Shown: positions 1 to 5,606 of the stretch, piece by piece
Position numbering within the stretch: the stretch's first letter is position 1
Layout: each line of letters opens with the position of its first letter
DNA from: Mesorhizobium helmanticense
Lineage (GTDB): Bacteria; Pseudomonadota; Alphaproteobacteria; Rhizobiales; Rhizobiaceae
NCBI RefSeq assembly: GCF_003034915.1
Contig: NZ_PZJX01000046.1
Span: 1-64,000, forward strand
Direction: 5' to 3'
DNA length: 64,000 nucleotides
Position numbers and translations under genes: made by a program
The notes under the pieces: generated by a model
What the model saw: the letters and a program-made list of their open reading frames with translations, nothing else
The model's database searches: none
What the model was told of the DNA's origin: nothing

Positions 1-116
1 AGCAGCTGCGTCTGCTCACACGTCATGGTGCGCCTGTCCGTCCGGGCGTAAGCCATGCTTGTGGCGGCAAACAGGATCGCTCCCGCGGCTGTCAAGAAGA
101 TTGGGCGAATTGGCAT
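1..116 (-). CDS. Small secreted protein, partial (paralogue of the gene at 40236)
   Basis: The gene runs off the left edge; only its first 38 codons or so are present. The start (MPIRPIFLTAAG) leads into a signal peptide ending near MAYA, then a mature part with RTMTCEQTQ. The same layout, with RTMTCQQTQ, is seen in the complete 97-residue protein at 40236-40529, so the two are paralogues. It lies beyond the lysis-operon terminator at 258-291 and may be host DNA or phage cargo. Function is unknown. Confidence 0.7.
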   Translation of the reverse strand, partial: MPIRPIFLTAAGAILFAATSMAYARTDRRTMTCEQTQL

Positions 117-257
117 GGCGGTATCCTCACGAGATTCGTCGTGCCCAACTCGCACCGTCGCTCGTGGTTTAGCGCGTTTGGCGCTGGAGCGGCAATGCGC
201 AACCTCGATCACCCGGAACTGGCTGGCCGAAGAGCGGACCGAGCGCGTAAAAGCAAA

Positions 258-291
258 AAAGCCCGCCACACCTTTCGGCGTGGCGGGCTTT
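258..291 (-). terminator. Intrinsic terminator ending the lysis operon
   Basis: A strong hairpin (arms AAAGCCCGCCAC / GTGGCGGGCTTT) is followed on the minus strand by a T run (A run at 255-260 on plus). It lies about 160 bases beyond the holin-like gene and separates the phage lysis operon from the partial gene at 1-116. The plus strand also has a short T stretch, so it may work in both directions. The rest of 117-452 shows no convincing gene. Confidence 0.7.
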
Positions 292-452
292 CCAAAAAGA
301 CATCACTGCGGTGTCGGCACTTCCGGTTCATTCGACACCACTGCGGCTCCAATCACCGCCAGCCTGCCCTTCTTGACAAGCACCACACGCCCTCGGATCG
401 AGCATCAGGAATGCTTTACGCGATGCGCTTTAGACTTCCGCCAGGCACGATT

Positions 453-773
453 TCACTCTTCCCTCCCCGGTTTGAACCGCCGCACCATCACCTCGAATAC
501 AATGTCCGATATCCACATCGCCGAGACGCCGATGAGGAACGCCGCGGCCAGCGTCGTGGTATCGTCGTCGGGGACCGGCAGGCCGGTCGCTCGAAAATAA
601 TGCGCCACGGGAAGCGTGAGATAGGCTGCCGCCAGTGCGCCGCAGATCGGCGACGCCACCATCTCGCGGACCTTGTAGCGGTGGCGCGACAAGGCCCGCA
701 AAATGCCGCCGGAAAGGCCGGCGACCACCACCGGCGCCTTGATGCCGAGCGTATCGAGAAACTCCTGTATCAT
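453..773 (-). CDS. Holin-like phage membrane protein
   Basis: This 106-residue protein has about three hydrophobic segments (roughly residues 13-31, 40-60 and 75-97) and a charged C-terminus ending RRFKPGREE. A longer start at 791 exists, but the ATG at 773 overlaps the stop of the upstream lipoprotein gene (ATGA at 770-773), which favours translational coupling. It closes the lysis cassette after muramidase and spanin-like genes, a typical place for a holin. The holin role rests on topology and position, not on a recognised family signature. Confidence 0.6.
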   Translation of the reverse strand: MIQEFLDTLGIKAPVVVAGLSGGILRALSRHRYKVREMVASPICGALAAAYLTLPVAHYFRATGLPVPDDDTTTLAAAFLIGVSAMWISDIVFEVMVRRFKPGREE

Positions 774-988
774 GGCGCCCACCCGCACCATCTGGCGCCC
801 TTTCCGTTATAGGCGTTCATCTCGTCGAGTTCGGACCGCGTCATCGCCACGACGACGGAAGCTGACGAGCGGCGCGGCTGGTTGTGGTCGCACCAGACCT
901 GGCGCGGATTGCCGACCGAGGCCGGCGTTGTGCATCCGGTAAGCAACAAGCCCCCAGGCAGCAGCGCGACCATCAGCGCCTTGCCCAT
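770..988 (-). CDS. Small lipoprotein, probable Rz1-like outer-membrane spanin
   Basis: The 72-residue product begins with a lipoprotein signal (GGLLLTGC lipobox, cysteine near residue 19). The mature part is short and polar. The start lies inside the 3' end of the Rz-like gene (16-base overlap) with GGAGG eight bases upstream of the ATG. An inner-membrane coiled-coil protein overlapping a small lipoprotein is the classic two-component spanin layout. The mature part is not proline-rich as in lambda Rz1, so the spanin call is inference. Confidence 0.6.
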   Translation of the reverse strand: MGKALMVALLPGGLLLTGCTTPASVGNPRQVWCDHNQPRRSSASVVVAMTRSELDEMNAYNGKGARWCGWAP

Positions 989-1242
989 CGCATCGCCTCC
1001 CGCCGCGCTGCCTCGTCCGGCAGGTCGCGCGCCGCGCGCTCGACATCGGTCGCTTCGCGGTCCATTTCGAGGCGGCCCTCGGCAGCGGCAAGTTTTTCAG
1101 CCGCTTGCCTGGCCGCATCCTTTTTCGCCCGGTTGACCCCGCCGGCGACATAGAGCCCGAGGCCGCCGACGAGCGTGGCGAAGATCGCCATGATCGTCTT
1201 GTTGCCGGCGAGCGCCGACAGGATTGCGAGGAGCGCGCTCAT
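973..1242 (-). CDS. Probable Rz-like inner-membrane spanin
   Basis: The 89-residue protein has one N-terminal membrane segment (about residues 14-35) followed by an alanine-, lysine- and glutamate-rich helical tail likely to form a coiled coil. That is the i-spanin plan: anchored in the inner membrane with a periplasmic rod that contacts the lipoprotein partner. Its ATG overlaps the stop of the 33-residue gene upstream (ATGA at 1239-1242), and the lipoprotein gene starts inside its own 3' end. Confidence 0.6.
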   Translation of the reverse strand: MSALLAILSALAGNKTIMAIFATLVGGLGLYVAGGVNRAKKDAARQAAEKLAAAEGRLEMDREATDVERAARDLPDEAARREAMRWARR

Positions 1243-1340
1243 AGCAACAGCCCAAGGATCAAGCCGGCGACCGCGCCGACGACGAGCGGCGGCCAGGATT
1301 GGCGAAGGTAGGCGGTGATGAATTCGACCCGGCCTTCCAT
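1239..1340 (-). CDS. 33-residue single-span membrane protein in lysis cassette
   Basis: This tiny reading frame begins MEGRVEFITAYL and ends in a hydrophobic stretch of about 18 residues (VVGAVAGLILGLLL). Its ATG follows the previous stop by one base and its own stop overlaps the next start (ATGA), so it is held in a tightly coupled chain. Similar very small membrane proteins in lysis cassettes act as holins or pinholins; that role is possible but untested. Confidence 0.6.
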   Translation of the reverse strand: MEGRVEFITAYLRQSWPPLVVGAVAGLILGLLL

Positions 1341-1341
1341 G

Positions 1342-1509
1342 TCACGCGCCCTGGTTCGGGATGCGATAAACGCCGCCGGCCACAAGGGCGCCGACGATCA
1401 GGTCTCGCACCACGCCACCGAGGCCGGGGATTTCGACCTGAAGCTGCTGAAGGCCGATCAGGACGCCGATGCCCGCGACTGCGACGATGAATTTCGAATA
1501 GCAAGCCAT
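1342..1509 (-). CDS. 55-residue membrane protein in lysis cassette
   Basis: It lies between the muramidase gene and the 33-residue gene. The ATG is preceded by GGAAGGA, which is also the end of the muramidase gene, leaving three bases between stop and start. The product (MACYSKFIVAVAGIGVLIG at the N-terminus) has one clear hydrophobic segment at residues 7-19 and a second, weaker one around 33-46. Holin or antiholin function is plausible from position only. Confidence 0.6.
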   Translation of the reverse strand: MACYSKFIVAVAGIGVLIGLQQLQVEIPGLGGVVRDLIVGALVAGGVYRIPNQGA

Positions 1510-1512
1510 GGT

Positions 1513-2265
1513 TCATTTCCTTCCGAACAGTTTGAGAATGAGATTGAGGAGCGCGGTCCAGGGGCTTTGCTTTGCCACAGGCGCGGGCGGCGCGACGGGC
1601 TTTGACGATTGTGGGGGCCGGATAGGTGCTGGCTGGGGAACCGCGGGAGAGGCCGCCGGCGGCCACGGCGTATCCTTGATGCGTGACCATTTGCGATAGG
1701 CGTCGGCAAGGCGAGTATCGTAGGCGTTCTTCCTGTATGACGCGCCGTTGTAGCCCTTGGCGAAACCGGCCCAATCGTGATTGCGCAATTTGTCGGCGAG
1801 CCGTTTCTCGGCGATGAAATTGACAGCCGCTTCAAGCTGTAGCGCCTCGTCTTCCATCATGGCTTCGACCATGGCCTGCACGGTGAGGAAGCCGGCCGCC
1901 TCGAAATTCTCGCCGAGCACCTGGCCGAGACCCCACGACGCCGATTTCAGCGCCGCCGTCTCGTCGATCGCGACAGCCGCTTTCAGCCTGGAGTAACTAT
2001 CCCTGGGGTAGGGTTTTTCGCCCCACTTCGGATAGGCGAGACCCGCAGCGACGGCTTGCGCTCGAGCCGCCCCCGACAGATTGCGGAAAAAGACATGCGG
2101 CTCGAACAGGATGATCGGCCGACCCTGCGCATCGAAGCCGTGGCCGCTGGTCTCGACATCGAGAAAGGCGTGGATCTCGTCCTCGCCGACGCCGATCAGC
2201 GCGCCAAGTCGGGGCAGATCGAGGTCGTCCAGACGCTTCGCAGCGCCCTTGAAAGAGGTGTCCAT
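1513..2265 (-). CDS. Phage endolysin, N-acetylmuramidase (DUF3380) type
   Basis: The 250-residue protein matches the N-acetylmuramidase family often found as phage lysins. The N-terminal half has the FLDVETSG segment with a probable catalytic glutamate at residue 38, then ILFEPHVF, and the downstream GLGQVLG helix region. After about residue 195 it becomes proline- and alanine-rich and ends with a hydrophobic stretch (WTALLNLILKLF). It would cleave peptidoglycan at the end of the lytic cycle. It heads the lysis cassette and is tightly spaced with the genes after it. Confidence 0.85.
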   Translation of the reverse strand: MDTSFKGAAKRLDDLDLPRLGALIGVGEDEIHAFLDVETSGHGFDAQGRPIILFEPHVFFRNLSGAARAQAVAAGLAYPKWGEKPYPRDSYSRLKAAVAIDETAALKSASWGLGQVLGENFEAAGFLTVQAMVEAMMEDEALQLEAAVNFIAEKRLADKLRNHDWAGFAKGYNGASYRKNAYDTRLADAYRKWSRIKDTPWPPAASPAVPQPAPIRPPQSSKPVAPPAPVAKQSPWTALLNLILKLFGRK

Positions 2266-2352
2266 GGTGTTTCCTTTCCGCCCGGGCCACGGGCAGTTGA
2301 TGTTTGCAAGCGATCGTGTGAGATGAGCGCAAGGGGGAGGGAGGATCTGCGG

Positions 2353-2544
2353 ATGTCGGAAGACGAAGAAACGGCAATGGCCACGGAACGCTGGACCGTG
2401 AAAGCCGAACTATCCGCGCTCGGCCGCGACAAGCCGCTGCTTTTGGTGCTGGCGGCGATCCTCTGCCTCTATTGCGGGCTGGTCGCCGGGCCAATCCTCT
2501 ATGCGTTCCTGGCCATTCAGGGCATGGCGGATTTCTTCAAATGA
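2353..2544 (+). CDS. 63-residue membrane protein, divergent from the lysis operon
   Basis: The start MSEDEE is preceded by a purine-rich GGGAGGGAGG ribosome site. The first half is charged and the second half is a membrane hairpin or single long span (LLLVLAAILCLYCGLVAGPILYAF split over residues 30-55). It is transcribed away from the endolysin gene and is not part of the late operon, so it may be expressed in the lysogen. No family recognised. Confidence 0.55.
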   Translation: MSEDEETAMATERWTVKAELSALGRDKPLLLVLAAILCLYCGLVAGPILYAFLAIQGMADFFK

Positions 2545-2636
2545 CCGTGCTGGCTGCTTGAGAACAGCTCCGTCCGTGCCCTCGCCTGTATCGAAATTGC
2601 TTAGCCGGGATGAAACCGCTCCGATTGATCGTTCGT

Positions 2637-2655
2637 ACCTTGTGGGACACAAGGT
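2637..2655 (+). promoter_or_regulatory. Inverted repeat just upstream of the first RELR-type gene
   Basis: Perfect 7-base arms ACCTTGT / ACAAGGT with a 5-base loop end 12 bases before the GTG start at 2668. It could be an operator or a small leader hairpin. Confidence 0.4.
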
Positions 2656-2667
2656 GCGGGAGGGCAC

Positions 2668-2841
2668 GTGACAATAAGGATCAGGCTTCCGGGGGGAACT
2701 CTGAAGATCAAGAAGAAGGACGAACTGCGTCGCCGTGAGCAGAAGCGCGAGGTTCCGGTCTGGCAGATCGGAAATCGCTTTGTCATCTGGTGGCCAAGCA
2801 GCATGTCTGATCGCCCATCCAAGCGCCCGCCAGAACGGTGA
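2668..2841 (+). CDS. Small basic protein, copy 1 of a three-gene tandem family
   Basis: The GTG start follows GGGAGGG. The 57-residue product shares a plan with the two genes downstream: an N-terminal VTIRIRLPGGTLKI segment, a highly charged middle (DELRRREQKREVPV) and an aromatic IGNRFVIWWPS block. This copy is the most divergent and has no close match to the promoter block found before copies 2 and 3. Family and function are not recognised; the compact charged form suggests a binding protein. Confidence 0.65.
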   Translation: MTIRIRLPGGTLKIKKKDELRRREQKREVPVWQIGNRFVIWWPSSMSDRPSKRPPER

Positions 2842-2954
2842 TCCAAAACTCGCGGCTGTGAAGAGATCCGAGGGCGGACCAGGACAGAACGGCGGCGATT
2901 CCATCGGGAGCACCGCGCTTCCATCGCGCAGGGACCTTGTTCCGAAACATCCCA

Positions 2955-2986
2955 GAAATAGTCAACGCCCTGCCGTTGACTATTTC
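2955..2986 (+). promoter_or_regulatory. 13-base perfect inverted repeat over the -35 box of copy 2
   Basis: Arms GAAATAGTCAACG and CGTTGACTATTTC flank a 6-base spacer. The right arm contains the TTGACT -35 element at 2976-2981, so a bound dimer would block the promoter. A degenerate version (GAAACAGTC...TTGACTCTTCC) precedes copy 3. Confidence 0.6.
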
Positions 2987-3005
2987 GCTGCGGAAGCTCT
3001 CTTAT
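2976..3005 (+). promoter_or_regulatory. Promoter for copy 2 (TTGACT-N18-TCTTAT)
   Basis: TTGACT at 2976-2981 and TCTTAT at 3000-3005 are 18 bases apart. The same spacing and hexamers (TTGACT, TCTAAT) occur before copy 3, so the promoter was duplicated with the gene. Confidence 0.6.
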
Positions 3006-3034
3006 TGCTGCATTGCACAAAAAGGTTTGGGCCG

Positions 3035-3190
3035 ATGGCGGTGCGGATCAGGTTGCCGGGCGGCACCTTGAAGATGAAGGTTTATCGGGAGTTGCGCGAG
3101 CGCGAGCGCGACCGCCGTGTGCCTGTGTGGAAGGTGGGCTCGCTCTATCTTATCTGGTGGTCGAACCGCCAGCGTCCTTCAAAAGACTAG
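3035..3190 (+). CDS. Small basic protein, copy 2 of tandem family
   Basis: The 51-residue product begins MAVRIRLPGGTLKMK, has the charged core YRELRERERDRRVPV and ends in a VGSLYLIWWSN block. It is close to copy 3 over its first 45 residues. It has its own promoter with an operator-like palindrome about 30-80 bases upstream. No domain family is recognised. Confidence 0.7.
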   Translation: MAVRIRLPGGTLKMKVYRELRERERDRRVPVWKVGSLYLIWWSNRQRPSKD

Positions 3191-3302
3191 CGGCTGGCTG
3201 ACGGCGCGCCAGACGCTTCCGCAAAAGCGTTACACCCGATCATAAAACCGTTATCCGACGTCTGTACCCTGGGCCCTCCCAGAAACAGTCGATGACCAGA
3301 TG

Positions 3303-3332
3303 TTGACTCTTCCGCAAGGGAAGGTCTCTAAT
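3303..3332 (+). promoter_or_regulatory. Promoter for copy 3 (TTGACT-N18-TCTAAT)
   Basis: TTGACT at 3303-3308 and TCTAAT at 3327-3332 with an 18-base spacer, 50 bases before the start codon. The surrounding leader (GCAATTGCACATCATTGCTGC) is a relative of the leader of copy 2. Confidence 0.6.
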
Positions 3333-3381
3333 TTGCTGCAATTGCACATCATTGCTGCGTTGCACAACGGGAGTTGAACCG

Positions 3382-3552
3382 ATGGCGGTGCGTATCAAGT
3401 TGCCGGGCGGCACGCTGAAGATGAAGACCTATCGCGAATTGCGGGAGCGGGAACGCGACCGCCGCGTACCGGTCATGAAGATGGGCTCGCTGTATTTCGT
3501 CTGGTGGTCGAACCGGGGTTCTCACGACAAGCCGCAGGGCAGCCATCGCTAG
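3382..3552 (+). CDS. Small basic protein, copy 3 of tandem family
   Basis: The ATG is preceded by CGGGAG. The 56-residue product has MAVRIKLPGGTLKMK, the charged core YRELRERERDRRVPV, and MGSLYFVWWSN, then a divergent tail. Copies 2 and 3 are nearly the same up to the WWSN block and differ after it. Function is not recognised. Confidence 0.7.
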   Translation: MAVRIKLPGGTLKMKTYRELRERERDRRVPVMKMGSLYFVWWSNRGSHDKPQGSHR

Positions 3553-3636
3553 ATGGTGGCGGCATCTGCCTGCGCAGGGCGTGTCCTTTGAACACCCAGG
3601 ATGCTGTAAATTCTTGCATCGACCAAGGCGGCAATG

Positions 3637-3684
3637 CGCCATCGCAGATCAACCAGCGCAACGGCAAGTTGATCTGCGATGGCG
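3637..3684. repeat. 16-base perfect inverted repeat with 16-base loop
   Basis: Arms CGCCATCGCAGATCAA and TTGATCTGCGATGGCG flank CCAGCGCAACGGCAAG. There is no T run, so it is not a standard terminator. It lies in the 230-base gap between copy 3 and the gene at 3784. Confidence 0.7.
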
Positions 3685-3783
3685 ACTACAGGCTTGTTGG
3701 ACGCCTCACCATCACGCTTGCAAAGCGACGCCGCTTGCCGCAAATGGCAACTTGCCAGATTGATATCCAAGGAGGCCCGCGAG

Positions 3784-4095
3784 ATGGCTATCCAGCGCAC
3801 ATACCACTTCAATGGGGTAAACCATATCGAGGCTGAACAGGGTGGCAATCCCGTTTTTGTCGAAGCCACAAATCCGGTCCAGGGCGGCGGATGGATGCAT
3901 ATTTCCGCAAGTCAGGTCCACGATATCGCGGTCCGCCTGTTTTTGACTTCGCAAGACACAGCGCAGATGCGCAACGATCTGACCAAAACCGTCACACACG
4001 CAGAGCCCGTCACCGCAGCGCTATCCGCTCAAATGCCTAAGCATTGCGTCATTATTGAAGATTGGCCAGCGTTAACGCCGCTTGGCAAGCACTGA
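3784..4095 (+). CDS. Hypothetical protein, 103 residues
   Basis: The start is set by a strong AAGGAGG ribosome site nine bases before the ATG; a longer frame from 3679 lacks one. The sequence (MAIQRTYHFNGVNHIEAEQG start) is soluble with no clear motif. Its stop overlaps the next ATG (TGATG at 4093-4097), so it is coupled to the acyltransferase gene. Unrecognised. Confidence 0.6.
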   Translation: MAIQRTYHFNGVNHIEAEQGGNPVFVEATNPVQGGGWMHISASQVHDIAVRLFLTSQDTAQMRNDLTKTVTHAEPVTAALSAQMPKHCVIIEDWPALTPLGKH

Positions 4096-4649
4096 TGCCG
4101 TTCGTTCCGCCGTTCCTGTTTCGCCTGTTAGGCATTAATGTCGGCGCCGGCACGAAGATGAGTGTCCGAAGTGTCCGCACCGCTCGCAAGGGCCATCACA
4201 CGATCGGCGATGAATCCAATCTCAGTTGCTATTTCTCATACGACCGGCCTGAGGCGCAGATCACGATCGGCGACCGCACCTACATTGGCAAAAGCCATTT
4301 GGTCGCCGCTAGCCGCATAACAATCGGAAATGACGTACTGATCTCGTGGGAGACGACGATCGTCGATCACAATTCCCATTCGTTGGACTGGAAACAACGG
4401 GCACATGACGTTGTCGATTGGAACCAAGGCAAAAAGGACTGGACCGGCATCGGCATCGCACCGGTCACCATCGAGGACAATGCTTTTATAGGTTTCGGCG
4501 TCATCATCCTAAAAGGTGTCACGATCGGCAGGGGCGCGATCGTAGGCGCGGGGTCCGTCGTGACAAGGGACGTTGCGCCATTCACCGTCGTGGCCGGCAA
4601 TCCTGCCAGACTGATCACCGATCGCTCAGCACACCAGCAAGCTACTTAG
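4095..4649 (+). CDS. Hexapeptide-repeat acyltransferase (left-handed beta-helix)
   Basis: The 184-residue product carries repeated hexapeptide motifs (ITIGDRTYIG, ITIGNDVLIS, VTIEDNAFIG, VTIGRGAIVG, AGSVVTRDV) and ends with the TVVAGNPARLI signature of O-acetyltransferases of the NodL/LacA/CysE superfamily. Likely histidine for catalysis lies in VDHNSH. It would transfer an acyl group to a sugar, perhaps on surface polysaccharide. Start taken at the ATG coupled to the upstream stop; 4062 would add 11 residues. It is convergent with the methyltransferase gene, overlapping its 3' end by 8 bases. Confidence 0.8.
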   Translation: MPFVPPFLFRLLGINVGAGTKMSVRSVRTARKGHHTIGDESNLSCYFSYDRPEAQITIGDRTYIGKSHLVAASRITIGNDVLISWETTIVDHNSHSLDWKQRAHDVVDWNQGKKDWTGIGIAPVTIEDNAFIGFGVIILKGVTIGRGAIVGAGSVVTRDVAPFTVVAGNPARLITDRSAHQQAT

Positions 4650-5355
4650 AACTGCACAGCGCGCCGGCCATATAAACCATGCTGCGCACTGCAGCCTTCG
4701 GGGCGAACCTAAGAAACTCGGTGCGCAGCTTGTATTTTACCCAGCCTTTGGACCTACCCGCCAGGTGCTGCTCGTAGGCGAGATCGTGAGCGAACGTCAT
4801 TAGCCTTTCGACCTTCAGACCAGACGTCTTCAACAAATTGTCAAAAGTCAGAGGCGTGTAGAAGTTGATGTGCCCGTAAGGGCCGGACATGCGGATCGCT
4901 TTGCCGAGGTTTCTCGTATGCTCCAGCGGCACCTCGATATAGAGCTTTTTGCAGACCCTGGCCGCTTCCATCAAGAACATTCGCTCATGCTCGACATGTT
5001 CGACGACATGAATGGCAAGGCCGAGATCGAAGGATTTATCAGGGTGCGGGATGTGGTAGCCGTCGAAGATGTCGAGGCTGTCCAGGTTGGCGATCTTTCT
5101 CGCCTTGATCGCTTCGATGCCACTGGTTGAAATCTCGACCGCTCCAAGTGTTTTTCCGAGACCCTTCTTGTTCAGCTTATCCAACACGGCGCCCTCGCCA
5201 GCACCTATGTCGAGGACCTTTTCGAACTTCTGTCCTTTGATGATCGCTTCGATGTGGCTGACCGATTGCTTCGACGCAATCTCGCGTTTCGCCGCCACCT
5301 TCCCGTCCGTGTAATAATCGTCATAAATATCGATAATACTGCCGGCGTTGGACAT
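4642..5355 (-). CDS. SAM-dependent class I methyltransferase
   Basis: The 237-residue protein has a Rossmann methyltransferase core: motif I VLDIGAGEGAVLDKL, a GAVEIS segment, and motif IV region SFDLGLAIHVVEHVEH followed by CKKLYIEVPLEH. The start MSNAGSIID is chosen since the upstream extension is low-quality. The substrate is unknown. Placed with an acyltransferase inside a prophage, surface modification (lysogenic conversion) is a reasonable guess. Confidence 0.75.
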   Translation of the reverse strand: MSNAGSIIDIYDDYYTDGKVAAKREIASKQSVSHIEAIIKGQKFEKVLDIGAGEGAVLDKLNKKGLGKTLGAVEISTSGIEAIKARKIANLDSLDIFDGYHIPHPDKSFDLGLAIHVVEHVEHERMFLMEAARVCKKLYIEVPLEHTRNLGKAIRMSGPYGHINFYTPLTFDNLLKTSGLKVERLMTFAHDLAYEQHLAGRSKGWVKYKLRTEFLRFAPKAAVRSMVYMAGALCSSK

Positions 5356-5413
5356 TGTGGTGGGCTCCTCTTTGGCAACCGTGCCACAGCGAGCGAACCG
5401 CGTCCAGTGCGGG

Positions 5414-5596
5414 CTAGGCGCCGCCCTCCCAGACCTCAATGAGGCCCTCAATATCGCCGTCTGGCACCGTGATTTCTTGGCTGCGCATCGGGTCGATTGG
5501 GTCGGCAATAATGATCTTGTCCCCGACCACCACCCAATCCTCGCCATCCGAAAGCTCGGTGATGATCTCGCCTTTGTATGAGATTGCGCGCGGCAT
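5414..5596 (-). CDS. 60-residue phage protein downstream of the tail fibre
   Basis: A strong AAGGAGG site precedes the ATG, 10 bases after the fibre stop, so both genes are probably cotranscribed. The acidic product (MPRAISYKGEIITELSDGED start) looks like a small beta-rich protein. It may be a fibre assembly or attachment partner, judged from position only. Confidence 0.55.
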   Translation of the reverse strand: MPRAISYKGEIITELSDGEDWVVVGDKIIIADPIDPMRSQEITVPDGDIEGLIEVWEGGA

Positions 5597-5606
5597 TCCT
5601 GCCTCC

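Noticed and set aside
1..116. Left prophage attachment site at the window edge
   Set aside because: The partial gene resembles a host secreted protein, but no repeat matching the right edge could be found in the 450 bases available.
3504..3836. 110-codon plus frame over the 16-base inverted repeat
   Set aside because: It begins inside copy 3 of the small-protein family, lacks a ribosome site and overlaps the well-started gene at 3784.
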